A stretch of DNA of 64,000 bases, taken from Pseudomonas moorei (GTDB lineage: Bacteria > Pseudomonadota > Gammaproteobacteria > Pseudomonadales > Pseudomonadaceae). Position 1 is the first letter of the stretch, and every line of letters starts with the position of its first letter. Below are positions 33,314 to 42,308 of this stretch, piece by piece. A program made the translations under genes and the position numbers. The stretch is from NCBI RefSeq assembly GCF_008801475.1, contig NZ_VZPP01000014.1, forward strand, positions 1 through 64,000. Reading direction: 5' to 3'. The notes beneath the pieces are model-generated. The model saw only the letters and a list, made by a program, of their open reading frames with translations. It was not told where the DNA came from and did not search any database.

Positions 33314-35275
33314 ATGCCCGGACTCAAGAAAATCCTCATCGCCAATCGCGGTGAAATCGCCTGCCGCATCCAGCGTACTGCCCAGGCTCTGGGCTACCGC
33401 ACCGTCGCCGTGTTCAGCGATGCCGACGCCGATGCGCTGCACGTGCGGATGGCCGACGAAGCGGTGAACATCGGCCCGGCTGCGGTGCAACAGTCTTATC
33501 TGAACATTCCGGCAATCATTGAGGCCGCCCGGCGCACCGGCGCGGATGCGATCCATCCCGGCTACGGTTTTCTCTCGGAAAACGCCGGCTTCGCCCTCGC
33601 CTGCCAGCACGCCGGGATTACCTTCATCGGCCCCAGCCCCGAGGCGATTGAGTTGATGGGCAGCAAACGCCTGTCGAAGCTCGCCATGCTCGAGGCCGGT
33701 GTGCCGTGCATCAAAGGCTATCAAGGTGCCGAACAGGACGACGCAAGCCTGAGCCGCGAAGCCGAACGCATCGGCTATCCGCTGATGATCAAGGCCAGTG
33801 CGGGCGGTGGCGGACGCGGCATGCGCCTGGTACATAGCGCCAGCGACCTGCTGGAATCGATTCGCACCGCACGCTCCGAAGCGCTGCACGGTTTTGGCAG
33901 CGACGAACTGATCCTCGAACAGGCCCTGATCGAACCACGGCATGTCGAGGTTCAACTGTTCGGCGACCAGCACGGCAACCTGATCTACCTGGGCGAACGG
34001 GATTGTTCGATCCAGCGCCGCCATCAGAAGGTCATCGAGGAAGCCCCCTGCCCGGTCATGACCGCCGAGCTGCGTCAGGCCATGGGCGAAGCGGCGCTCA
34101 AGGCGGGGCGCGCGGTGAACTACGTCGGTGCCGGCACCGTGGAGTTTCTGCTGGATGCGCGTGGGCAGTTTTACTTTCTGGAAATGAACACGCGGCTGCA
34201 GGTGGAGCATCCGGTGACGGAGCTGATTACCGGGCTCGATCTGGTGGCCTGGCAACTGACTGTCGCCGAGGGGCAGCCATTGCCACTGCGTCAGGAGCAG
34301 GTGCAACTCAACGGCCATGCGATGGAAGTACGACTGTATGCCGAAGATCCGGCCCAGGGATTTCTGCCGCAAACCGGACACGTCGAGGCTTGGGAACCTG
34401 CAGTTCAACATGCCGTGCGGATCGACCACGGCCTGCTCGAAGGCCAACAGATCAGCCCTTTCTATGACCCGATGCTGGGCAAGATCATCGCCCATGGCAG
34501 CACCCGCGAAGAAGCCCGGCGCAAATTGCTGCGGGCGGTGCAGGACACGGTGCTACTGGGGGTGCAGAGCAATCAGCGCTTGCTCGCCAGCCTGCTGGAC
34601 CATCAGCAATTCATCAGCGGCGAATTCAGCACCGGCTTCATCGCTCAGTATTTCGCTGACCACGCGAGCCTGCACCCTCATGAGCCCAGCGCCGAAGAAC
34701 TGGCAATTGCCGCGGCGCTGTTCTATCAGGCTTCGGCACAGTCTCATCGCCCCCCGCTGGCCGGTTGGCGCAACAACGCCAGTGTGCCGCTGCACTATCG
34801 AATCGGGCTGGATGATCAGGCGTGGTCGGTGGAGCTCAACGCGTTGCCGGGCGAAGCCTATCGAATCCAGATCGAGACCCGACATCTCGAACTGAAGATC
34901 ATCGAGTGCGATGGGCGCTGGGCCACGCTGGAAATCGACGGTATTCGCAAACGCCATGCCTACCGTCTGGAGGCCCGGCAACTGTGCCTGTTCACCCGTC
35001 CAGGCAGTCTGAGCCTGACAGACCGGACCCAGGCGTTGGTCAGCAGCCAGGCCAGCGTCAGTTCCGGCACCCTCAAGGCCCCGATGGATGGCGCGATTGT
35101 CGATGTCCTGGTCAGTGAGGGCAGCCTGGTGAGCAAAGGCCAATTGCTGGTGGTGCTGGAGGCCATGAAGATGGAGCATCCGCTCAAGTCGGGCATCGAC
35201 GGCGTGCTCAAGCGCTTGCAGGTGCAAGTCGGCGATCAGGTGAAAAACCGGCAGATTCTGTTGGAGGTCGAATAA
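33314..35275 (+). CDS. atuF: geranyl-CoA carboxylase alpha subunit AtuF
   Basis: 653 residues. Biotin carboxylase (ILIANRGEIACRI at residues about 7-19, ATP-grasp GGGGRGMRLV, catalytic ERDCSIQRRHQKVIEE), a linker BT domain, and a C-terminal biotinyl domain with the attachment lysine in EAMKMEHPL. It carboxylates its own biotin for transfer by AtuC. The homologue LiuD is similar in length; position assigns AtuF. Separated from atuE by a REPIN, and no atuG or atuH follows. Confidence 0.92.
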   Translation: MPGLKKILIANRGEIACRIQRTAQALGYRTVAVFSDADADALHVRMADEAVNIGPAAVQQSYLNIPAIIEAARRTGADAIHPGYGFLSENAGFALACQHAGITFIGPSPEAIELMGSKRLSKLAMLEAGVPCIKGYQGAEQDDASLSREAERIGYPLMIKASAGGGGRGMRLVHSASDLLESIRTARSEALHGFGSDELILEQALIEPRHVEVQLFGDQHGNLIYLGERDCSIQRRHQKVIEEAPCPVMTAELRQAMGEAALKAGRAVNYVGAGTVEFLLDARGQFYFLEMNTRLQVEHPVTELITGLDLVAWQLTVAEGQPLPLRQEQVQLNGHAMEVRLYAEDPAQGFLPQTGHVEAWEPAVQHAVRIDHGLLEGQQISPFYDPMLGKIIAHGSTREEARRKLLRAVQDTVLLGVQSNQRLLASLLDHQQFISGEFSTGFIAQYFADHASLHPHEPSAEELAIAAALFYQASAQSHRPPLAGWRNNASVPLHYRIGLDDQAWSVELNALPGEAYRIQIETRHLELKIIECDGRWATLEIDGIRKRHAYRLEARQLCLFTRPGSLSLTDRTQALVSSQASVSSGTLKAPMDGAIVDVLVSEGSLVSKGQLLVVLEAMKMEHPLKSGIDGVLKRLQVQVGDQVKNRQILLEVE

Positions 35276-35346
35276 GCCGCTAGGCGGATCCGCCGGGTTT
35301 GGCTACGCTCAAGCCCTATCAGGACGCGGATACCAGGAACCCTTCG

Positions 35347-35889
35347 ATGCCTCACTGGCTGGTCATTGATCTGGAAGCCACCACCGATGAGGGTGGCTGG
35401 CCCATCACGGAAATGGAAATCATCGAAATCGGTGCCACCCTGGTGGACCGCAAGGGCCGGGAAGTGGATCACTTCCAGCGCTTCGTCAAGCCGACACGAC
35501 GTCCATTACTGACGCCGTTTTGCCGGGAGCTGACCCACATAACTCAGGCCAACATCGATGCCGCGCAACCTCTGGGCGAGGTCTGGGCATTCTTCGAGCG
35601 TTGGCTGGGTCAGCATCACACACACCTTGAAGGCTGGGTCAGTTGGGGCGATTACGATCGCAAACAGCTGCTTCAGGAATGGCAGCGCCTGCAACTCGAC
35701 AGCGTGTTGGCCAAGGTGCAACACATGAACCTCAAGCAGCGCTTTGCCAAGGCCCGGCGCCTGGAACGCCCGCTGGGGCTCAATGGCGCCCTGCAACTGG
35801 CGGGCTTGCAGTTCACCGGCCAGCAACACCGGGCGCTGGAAGATGCGCGCAATACCGCACGGCTCCTGCCACTGGTTCTTCCGCTTTAG
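35347..35889 (+). CDS. DEDDh 3'-5' exonuclease domain protein
   Basis: 180 residues from MPHWLVIDLEAT; AGGA stands about nine bases upstream (an in-frame TTG at 35299 is less likely). Motifs of DnaQ-like nucleases: ExoI DLEAT, ExoII near WVSWGDYDRK, and ExoIII HRALEDARNT with His and Asp. The ERI-1/exoribonuclease-like subgroup (FVKPTRRPLLTPFCRELTHIT) degrades RNA 3' ends; actual target unknown. Not part of the atu operon functionally. Confidence 0.83.
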   Translation: MPHWLVIDLEATTDEGGWPITEMEIIEIGATLVDRKGREVDHFQRFVKPTRRPLLTPFCRELTHITQANIDAAQPLGEVWAFFERWLGQHHTHLEGWVSWGDYDRKQLLQEWQRLQLDSVLAKVQHMNLKQRFAKARRLERPLGLNGALQLAGLQFTGQQHRALEDARNTARLLPLVLPL

Positions 35890-35958
35890 AGAGGTGACTA
35901 GGCCTTGGGCCTTGTGCATACTGGCCGGCCCTTTTTAGCCCTTTTCGAGGAATCGCCC

Positions 35959-36243
35959 ATGTTTAAAGTCAACGAGTACTTCGACGGCAGCGTCAAGTCG
36001 ATCGCCTTTGAAGCCGCTGAAGGTCAGGCGACCATCGGTGTGATGGCTCCGGGCAACTACGACTTCGGCACCAGCCAGCGCGAAATCATGCACGTGATCT
36101 CCGGCGCATTGACCATTCAGCTGCCGGACAGCACCGAATGGGAAACCTTCAACGCCGGCGACCAGTTCAACGTTCCGGCCAACAGCAAGTTCAAGGTGAA
36201 AGTGGCCGTCGAGACCGCTTACCTGTGCGAATACCGCGGCTAA
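35959..36243 (+). CDS. ppnP: pyrimidine/purine nucleoside phosphorylase
   Basis: 94 residues, single cupin domain (YaiE/PpnP, former DUF1255): MFKVNEYFDGSVKSI, GQATIGVMAPGNYDFGT, and the HVISGALTIQLP strand. The family phosphorolyses several nucleosides. GAGGAATCG precedes the ATG. Followed by a strong bidirectional terminator. Confidence 0.92.
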   Translation: MFKVNEYFDGSVKSIAFEAAEGQATIGVMAPGNYDFGTSQREIMHVISGALTIQLPDSTEWETFNAGDQFNVPANSKFKVKVAVETAYLCEYRG

Positions 36244-36264
36244 CCCCACGGTTGCACAGCGACA

Positions 36265-36298
36265 AAAAATGCCCGTGCGTAAAAACACGGGCATTTTT
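36265..36298. terminator. bidirectional intrinsic terminator
   Basis: AAAAATGCCCGTG (36265-36277), an eight-base loop and CACGGGCATTTTT (36286-36298): perfect stem with A-run before and T-run after, serving ppnP on the plus strand and the MOSC gene on the minus strand. Confidence 0.9.
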
Positions 36299-36308
36299 CG
36301 TTAGGGTT

Positions 36309-37115
36309 TTACTCGAGGATGGTCACGGGCATGCCGACTTCCAAACGGCCATTGCCGTCATTGACCAGATTCTGGCCGAACATCGCGCCATCGGCTTCGG
36401 ACCGGTACTTCTGCAGGGTGGCCAAGGGTTCGCGATCGGCGCTGCGCTCCCCGGTTTGCGGATCGATGGTGGTCAAAATGCAGCGTGAGCACGACTTGAC
36501 CACCCGGAACTCGACATCGCCGATGCGAATGCGCTTCCAGCCATCCTCGGCATACGCCTCGCTCCCTTCGATCACCAGATTCGGCCGAAAACGCAACATT
36601 TCAAGGGTACGCCCGACCTTTTGCGACAGGTCTTCCAGCGATGCCTGGCCGATCAGCAGCAGCGGATACCCATCGGCGAACGCCACCTGATCGTCGTCCT
36701 TGCCGTAGCCGGCCTCGGTCATGCGCGCGCGCTCCAGTGGCACTTGCACCAAGCGGGTCGGCTTGCCAATGAATTGGCTGACCCACGCACCCGCCTCGTC
36801 GCCGGCATCGGGCACACGCAGGGTGTCGCGCCAGATGGTGACGCCACGCAGTTCGGCGTCGCTTGCGGGCAAGGCGATATCGATCGTTGTGTGGCCGGGG
36901 GCGCTGAGGGTCAGGCCGCCTTCAGCATTCCACAACGCAGACAATTGGCTCATCTGCGCCACCGCACGTTGGGTCAGGAAGCGCCCGCTGGCCTCATCCA
37001 CCAGCATCCAGCGTCGATCTCCATCCAGTCCCAGCTTGTCCAGGCTGACCTGCTGCAGCTTCTCACCCTTGGCGGATTTCAACGGATAACGATAAAGCGC
37101 GCTCAGACGCAGCAT
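36309..37115 (-). CDS. MOSC-domain molybdenum-cofactor protein, YcbX/mARC type
   Basis: 268 residues, N-terminal MOSC_N beta barrel (LSALYRYPLKSAKGEKLQQV) and MOSC domain (residues about 110-265). The likely Mo-ligand cysteine is in VVKSCSRCILTTIDPQTG, as in N-hydroxylated-compound reductases of the YcbX/mARC type. No ferredoxin domain is fused. GGGAGC precedes MLRLSALY, which fixes the start. The moeA/moaB/mobA cluster is 6 kb downstream. Confidence 0.85.
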   Translation of the reverse strand: MLRLSALYRYPLKSAKGEKLQQVSLDKLGLDGDRRWMLVDEASGRFLTQRAVAQMSQLSALWNAEGGLTLSAPGHTTIDIALPASDAELRGVTIWRDTLRVPDAGDEAGAWVSQFIGKPTRLVQVPLERARMTEAGYGKDDDQVAFADGYPLLLIGQASLEDLSQKVGRTLEMLRFRPNLVIEGSEAYAEDGWKRIRIGDVEFRVVKSCSRCILTTIDPQTGERSADREPLATLQKYRSEADGAMFGQNLVNDGNGRLEVGMPVTILE

Positions 37116-37267
37116 GACCAGCTCCCTGGGAGGCAAAAACGCCACCCTATACGAGCTTGATTGCTGAATCAAAGGCTGATGAAAGGAGTGCGCGCCCCTT
37201 GAGCACGCAACGACTCAACCTGCAGGAACCGGCTGGCCGGCGCCTGCAGGGTGTTTTCCGGGCATGG

Positions 37268-38203
37268 TCAGGCCGGCACGGCGTCGAGCATCAGGCGCTC
37301 ACGCACCACGTCGACGAGTTTGTCCGGCTGGAACTTGGAAAGGAAGTTGTCGCAGCCGACCTTCTTGACCATCGAGTCGTTGAAACTGCCGGACAGGGAG
37401 GTGTGCAGCACCACATACAGTCCACGCAGGCGAGGATCGCTGCGGATTTCGGTGGTCAGGCGATAACCGTCCATTTCCGGCATTTCTGCGTCGGTGAAGA
37501 CCATCAGCAGCTTGTCGGTCATGTTGACGCCGGTATCGGCCCAGGCCTTGAGCATGTTCAAGGCCTTCAAGCCATCGCTGGCAATGTGCATTTTCACGCC
37601 CAACTGACCCAGGGTGTCGCGCAATTGCGCCAGGGCGACGTTCGAATCATCGACCAACAGCACTTCTCGGCCCCGGGCACGTTCCAGCACTGGATCGTTG
37701 AGTTTTTCCCGAGACACCTTGGCGCTGTAAGGGACGATTTCCGCCAGGACTTTTTCAACATCGATGATTTCTACCAACTGGTCGTCGACCTTGCTGATGG
37801 CGGTCAGGTAATGCTGACGCCCGGCGCTGGTCGGTGGCGGCAGAATGGCTTCCCAGTTCATGTTGACGATCCGGTCCACTCCCCCTACCAGGAACGCCTG
37901 TACCGAACGGTTGTATTCGGTGACGATAATCGTACTGTTCGGGCCGGGCACCAGCGGGCGCATGCCGATCGCCTGGGACAGGTCAATCACCGGCAGGGTC
38001 TGGCCACGCAGGTTGACCACACCGCAAACGAACGGGTGACGCTGAGGCATCAGGGTCAGCTTCGGCAGTTGCAGGACTTCCTGCACTTTAAAGACGTTGA
38101 TGGCAAACAATTGCCGTCCGGCCAGCCGAAACATGAGAATTTCCAGCCGATTCTCACCCACCAGTTGCGTACGTTGGTCTACCGTATCGAGAATGCCGGC
38201 CAT
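37268..38203 (-). CDS. cheV: chemotaxis coupling protein CheV
   Basis: 311 residues. CheW-like domain (about 15-155; FAINVFKVQEVLQ, VNLRGQTLPVIDL) followed by a receiver (about 178-300) with acidic LVDDS, phospho-Asp in VFTDAEMPEMDG and Lys in NFLSKFQPDKLVD. It couples methyl-accepting proteins to CheA and can be phosphorylated. Stand-alone gene, as usual for Pseudomonas cheV copies. Confidence 0.92.
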   Translation of the reverse strand: MAGILDTVDQRTQLVGENRLEILMFRLAGRQLFAINVFKVQEVLQLPKLTLMPQRHPFVCGVVNLRGQTLPVIDLSQAIGMRPLVPGPNSTIIVTEYNRSVQAFLVGGVDRIVNMNWEAILPPPTSAGRQHYLTAISKVDDQLVEIIDVEKVLAEIVPYSAKVSREKLNDPVLERARGREVLLVDDSNVALAQLRDTLGQLGVKMHIASDGLKALNMLKAWADTGVNMTDKLLMVFTDAEMPEMDGYRLTTEIRSDPRLRGLYVVLHTSLSGSFNDSMVKKVGCDNFLSKFQPDKLVDVVRERLMLDAVPA

Positions 38204-38663
38204 TCAAAGACTCCTGGTCTTGTTCTGATGAATTCACTAGTAGAGGGTTATCGGCTGTTTCTGCCGGAGCTTGACCCTTGCAAAATGCCACGCTCGGGCA
38301 TTGATGTCACATTAACATCATGCTTTACTGGCGTTGTCATTTCATTTGCTACACTCCGCGACGCGACAACAGCTTGCGCGTTCGGTTCCGTTGCCTAAGG
38401 GATTCCCCGAGCAACAATCAGGTACAACCTGATATTCGCGATATCCAATAGCCATTAATGTGACGCCATTCTCATTGCATGAATGGAGTCAGGCTTTTGT
38501 GTGCGATCGCAGGTAAGTGGCCAGCCACCCTTTCGACTTCTACTGCCCGCACCCAAGCCGGCCGTAGCGCGATCCCACGACCAAACGGTTACGTCGGGAC
38601 ACTGACCGTCTTCGTCGACACACGCGACATCCCCTCATTAGTCATGACGTTGTGGAGATAAGC
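38204..38663 (+). other. 460-bp intergenic region, possible structured 5' UTR
   Basis: No convincing gene. A 60-codon frame at 38479-38661 lacks a ribosome binding site and family resemblance. The part from 38470 to the next ATG is GC-rich with many short CGCG/GCGATCGC palindromes, unlike the AT-rich part before it, and may be a long folded leader of the following gene. Confidence 0.35.
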
Positions 38664-39134
38664 ATGCCGAACAATCGCAATGAATGGGCAAAGCGGATCC
38701 CTGAGTTTCTCGCCGAAGCTGAAACACTTCTGGCCAAAACCGAGGAATGCCTGAGTCATTTGCAACTGATCAGCAATGACAAGGACGCGATCGACTGCAT
38801 GCTCAGTACCCTTCTCAAGCTGGCCAACAAGGCCGACGCCCTGGCACTGGCCGCTGTTTCGGAATTTTCGCTGCACATTCACGGCTTGCTGAACCATGCG
38901 CAGAATCACATGGATCTGCATGACGAGGCCCTGAATGCGCTGAAAGACTGCCTGACGCTGATTGCCTGGCAACTCGAACTCATCGACCAGAAAACCGGCC
39001 AGCTCAGCCTTGATGAAAGTGAACAGACCACCCTGATTGAAGCGTTCGCCTTTCAGGTCGGACAAAGTCAGTTCCGGCCACCGGTTAATACCAAACCATT
39101 TACCGTCATTACCTATGCGGAACGACAGGCTTAA
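38664..39134 (+). CDS. all-helical protein, HPt-like, without phospho-histidine
   Basis: 156 residues from ATG after GGAG. The protein is almost wholly helical, and its central segment (LSTLLKLANKADALALAAVS, then IHGLLNHAQ) follows the spacing of histidine-phosphotransfer domains, but the position of the conserved His (HxLKG) is occupied by Ser/Leu. It may be a degenerate HPt that binds receivers without phosphotransfer, or an unrelated helical bundle. It sits between cheV and a NarL-type two-component pair. Function unknown. Confidence 0.55.
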   Translation: MPNNRNEWAKRIPEFLAEAETLLAKTEECLSHLQLISNDKDAIDCMLSTLLKLANKADALALAAVSEFSLHIHGLLNHAQNHMDLHDEALNALKDCLTLIAWQLELIDQKTGQLSLDESEQTTLIEAFAFQVGQSQFRPPVNTKPFTVITYAERQA

Positions 39135-39558
39135 ACTACAGAACATCCCGTATTTCGTGTTTTATTGCCCATGACTGTTCATTAACTTGAGCAAAGACAC
39201 GTCGCAATTGGCTGATTCATATCTATTAGCGACAACCCCAAAATAAATAACCCATCCTCTCGACAGCCGATAGCCTGTCCTGCCTAGGGTTTTGCCTGAC
39301 ATTAAATGACAAAAACCTACAGACAAACGGCCTCCTTGCGCCACCAAAAAAGCATACTTTTTGCTGTATGCAACGATCGCCCGGCTCCTTGTTTCCTGAC
39401 TCCCTGGACATATATCGCGGACGCGACCAACGGTATCTTAAGTGGTATTATGCCGCCCAATAGTTGGCGTCAAATAATGGCAACGTGATTGCAAACGGCG
39501 GTAGCCCGATCAAGTTCCAGACTGGATTTTCTGTTCAGAACACGCCCTGTTGAAGTCG
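39135..39558 (+). other. 424-bp intergenic region with sigma-54-like element and inverted repeat
   Basis: AT-rich and without a gene. Besides the sigma-54 element at 39478-39493 it holds GCATAC-N8-GTATGC (39352-39371), a possible regulator site or weak terminator. Confidence 0.45.
39478..39493 (+). promoter_or_regulatory. sigma-54 promoter candidate for the two-component pair
   Basis: TGGCAACGTGATTGCA: GG (39479-39480) and GC (39491-39492) ten bases apart, and TGGCA / TTGCA both conserved. Predicted start near 39504, 55 bp before the kinase ATG. Confidence 0.55.
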
Positions 39559-40533
39559 ATGCCTGAAACTACAAAACATAGGCCTGTCAGCCAGCCTGAC
39601 CGGTCTGCCCGCAGCGAACATCCATTGGCTCCATCCGCTATGTACGCCAGCCTCAAGTCAATCGCCAAGTGGCCACCCTCCAGAGAAAATGCGAGTCGGT
39701 TCACTCTTGTTCTGTGCACCTGCTCGACGTTCGGCAGCCTGTTGATCTACAGCCTGTCCTCTCATCTGCCACTGAGTTTGCTGGTGCTCAACATCGCCGC
39801 CCTGAGCTGCGTCTGGGCGCAATATTGCCTGTCGCGCAAATCGATCAAATTTCAACCCCAGGAGTTGGCCGACCGTTTGTTGCAAGTTCAGGAAAACGAG
39901 CGTCATCGACTGAGCCGGGAACTGCATGACGACATCGGTCAGCTGCTGACGGCGGCAAAACTCCAGGCTGACTGGCTCAAACGCCGTATGCCGGAGGAGC
40001 TGCAGGAACAGTGTTCCCTGCTTTGCGACACGCTGGACGAAACCCTCGCCAAGGTTCGCGACGTATCAGCCATCCTCAATCCCCGGCAGTTGACCAGCCT
40101 GGGACTGGAAGCCAGCCTGCGTGCGCATTTACTCAAGACGCTGTGCAATACTTCCGTGCACTGGAGCCTCGAATGCCATCAACGCCTGACTGGCATTCCC
40201 GAAGAAATGGCGGTGGCGGCCTTTCGGATTACCCAGGAAGCCGTCACCAATATATTGCGCCATGCCGAAGCCAAGAATCTGCTGGTCTGCCTCCAACGCT
40301 TGCCGCAAGGCCTGAAACTGCTGATCAGTGACGATGGCCTTGGTTTCGCGCCGGCGACCGATCCTGGTCGAGAAGGACAGCGCGGAATGGCCGGGATGTC
40401 AGAACGGATCGCTCAACTGGGCGGCACACTGACGGTGACCAGCCAGCCAGGCAAAGGCACTCAAATCGAAGCACTCTTCCCCTGGGCACCTCGTGCGCTC
40501 GAGCGGGCCAGTACGAATAAGGTTATGCATTGA
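39559..40533 (+). CDS. NarL-type sensor histidine kinase
   Basis: 324 residues (start MPETTKH; weak GAAG upstream; ATG 39640 possible). Two hydrophobic segments near residues 55-95 with almost no periplasmic loop, then a HisKA_3 domain with phospho-His in SRELHDDIGQLLTAAK and a HATPase (ITQEAVTNILRHA, DDGLGF, GQRGMAGMSERI). Input is probably intramembrane or cytoplasmic. TGA overlaps the TTG start of the regulator gene. Confidence 0.82.
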   Translation: MPETTKHRPVSQPDRSARSEHPLAPSAMYASLKSIAKWPPSRENASRFTLVLCTCSTFGSLLIYSLSSHLPLSLLVLNIAALSCVWAQYCLSRKSIKFQPQELADRLLQVQENERHRLSRELHDDIGQLLTAAKLQADWLKRRMPEELQEQCSLLCDTLDETLAKVRDVSAILNPRQLTSLGLEASLRAHLLKTLCNTSVHWSLECHQRLTGIPEEMAVAAFRITQEAVTNILRHAEAKNLLVCLQRLPQGLKLLISDDGLGFAPATDPGREGQRGMAGMSERIAQLGGTLTVTSQPGKGTQIEALFPWAPRALERASTNKVMH

Positions 40534-41186
40534 CTTGTAACTTACTTCTGGTGGATGACCACTCGCTGATCAGGGCTGGCGTGCGCGCCCTGGTGCTGGA
40601 CCTTCCTGGCTACGCGGTCATTGGCGAGGCCAATGACGGTGCGCAACTGCTCGCGATGGTTGAGCATTTGTCCCCCGATATCGTGCTGCTGGATATTTCC
40701 ATGAAGCAGACCGGCGGACTGGAAGCCTTGCAGCAGCTCAAGCGGGTGCGCCCGCAAAGCAAGGTGCTGATCCTGTCGATGCACACCGACCCTGAACTGA
40801 TCATGCAGGCGCTGGAGTCCGGTGCCCATGGCTATCTGCTCAAGGACACCACGGCCACTGAGCTGGAACATGCGCTGGAAGCATTGCGCAACAACGAACG
40901 CTACTTGAGCCCGGCCATTGCCCATACCGTCATCAACCAGGCGCTGACCCGAACCCAGAAAGGCCAGACGGAAGCCGACTCGCACAACCTGACAGCCCGA
41001 CAGCTGGAAATCCTCCGCCTGATCGTTCGTGGAAAATCCACTCGGGAAATCGCCAACGGCCTGGGTCTGAGCGTCAAGACAGTCGAAACCCATCGCTCGC
41101 AGATCATGAAGCGCCTGCAGATCTACGATGTGGCGGGCCTGGTGTTGTTTGCCGTGCGTGAACAAATCATCAGCCTGGACGATTGA
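40530..41186 (+). CDS. NarL/LuxR-type response regulator
   Basis: 218 residues from a TTG, preceded by AAGG, that overlaps the kinase stop. Receiver with LLVDDH, phospho-Asp in IVLLDISMKQTGG, Lys in GYLLKDT; LuxR helix-turn-helix STREIANGLGLSVKTVETHR. It partners the kinase above. The stop overlaps the convergent yegS-type gene by 17 bp. Confidence 0.85.
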   Translation: MTCNLLLVDDHSLIRAGVRALVLDLPGYAVIGEANDGAQLLAMVEHLSPDIVLLDISMKQTGGLEALQQLKRVRPQSKVLILSMHTDPELIMQALESGAHGYLLKDTTATELEHALEALRNNERYLSPAIAHTVINQALTRTQKGQTEADSHNLTARQLEILRLIVRGKSTREIANGLGLSVKTVETHRSQIMKRLQIYDVAGLVLFAVREQIISLDD

Positions 41187-42081
41187 CGGTCGCGCCCAGC
41201 AGCGGCGATTGTTCAGGCAGATGCACCCGTAACGCTGCGGGCCGCGCTGAAAAGCGCAGGCTGTCACCTTCCAGCGGCTCACCATCGAGGTTGATGCATA
41301 GACCTTCCGAAGCCTTGATCTCGACCCATGGCAGGCGAGCCCTGACGAACATGTTGTCGATGCCGAAGCCATCGGCCAGCAGATTTTTCAAGGTACCGAC
41401 CAATTCCTGTGGTGCCGGCAAAATGCTGATATCAAGCAAACCGTCATCGACCAGCGCCTGCGGACATAACACATGGCCTCCGCCCGCCTGCCTGCCGTTA
41501 CCGATACCCAAGGCCAACAATTCACCACGCCAATGAAAACCCGGCCCGTGCAACTCACCATAAGCCGCGTGCAACTCGCTGAAGCGTGACAGACCGGTAA
41601 ATAGATAGGCCGCGCCGCCGAGAACTTTTTTCAGGTCCTCGGAAGTGTTGGCGGTGACCTGACTGCCAAAACCGCCCGTGGCCATGTTCAAGAAAATCTG
41701 CCCGTCGACCTCACCCAGATCGATGGCGCAGGGTACCGTCTCCAGAAGATCCAGCGCCTGTCCCGGCTCAAGTGGAATACCGGCAGCCCGTGCAAAATCA
41801 TTGGCGGTTCCCAGAGGCATCAGCACCAGACTGGCCCGGGTCGAATGCGCAGCCATGGCCTCGGCAATATCACGCAAGGTGCCGTCACCACCGCCAGCAA
41901 TAATCTGCCGAAAACCGGCCTCCAGCGCCTCATCCACCAGCCGTTGCGCATCACCGGCCTCCCAGGTGACCCGAACAGCCAGCTCCCACCCTTGTTCCCG
42001 CTTGCTTTCAACGGCCGCCCGAACCTCCTCGTTGAGTGCCTGCTTGCCATGCAAAATCAGCAGTGCCTTGCGTTCGCTCAT
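41170..42081 (-). CDS. yegS: lipid kinase, YegS family
   Basis: 303 residues starting MSERKALLILHG after GGGAG. Diacylglycerol-kinase catalytic fold with nucleotide motif AGGGDGTLRDIAEAM and PLGTANDFA, and a C-terminal region VDDGLLDISILP and GEPLEGDSLRF. Phosphorylates a membrane lipid or phosphatidylglycerol; peripheral membrane enzyme. Alone on its strand. Confidence 0.88.
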   Translation of the reverse strand: MSERKALLILHGKQALNEEVRAAVESKREQGWELAVRVTWEAGDAQRLVDEALEAGFRQIIAGGGDGTLRDIAEAMAAHSTRASLVLMPLGTANDFARAAGIPLEPGQALDLLETVPCAIDLGEVDGQIFLNMATGGFGSQVTANTSEDLKKVLGGAAYLFTGLSRFSELHAAYGELHGPGFHWRGELLALGIGNGRQAGGGHVLCPQALVDDGLLDISILPAPQELVGTLKNLLADGFGIDNMFVRARLPWVEIKASEGLCINLDGEPLEGDSLRFSARPAALRVHLPEQSPLLGATVNRPG

Positions 42082-42239
42082 TGGTTTCACTCCCTGGATT
42101 GAATGGCCTGTGAGAGATGTTGACCGCGACACAACCGATAAAAGTCTCGGGAAACAGAATTATTTCCAGTCCTGTGCTGGTGAGCCCTAAAAGGCGGGAT
42201 TTTTCTTACAAAACGTGAGGAATCGGCTCAATTGACCAA

Positions 42240-42260
42240 AAAGTGTGATTAGTACACTTT
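42240..42260. promoter_or_regulatory. inverted repeat AAAGTGT-N7-ACACTTT
   Basis: Perfect 7-bp arms in the gap between yegS and the small membrane gene, about 49 bp before the latter's first ATG. Could be an operator; no regulator is identified. Confidence 0.4.
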
Positions 42261-42308
42261 GATGTCCAGTTTTTTCAGTGATCAGCAGGACAAACACAAG
42301 GACGTGCC

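Noticed and set aside
32288..34495. 735-codon minus-strand frame opposite atuE-atuF
   Set aside because: Same GC-driven shadow; low complexity rich in His, Gln and Arg, without signals for translation.
38479..38661. 60-codon frame before the HPt-like gene
   Set aside because: No ribosome binding site or family; more likely leader sequence.
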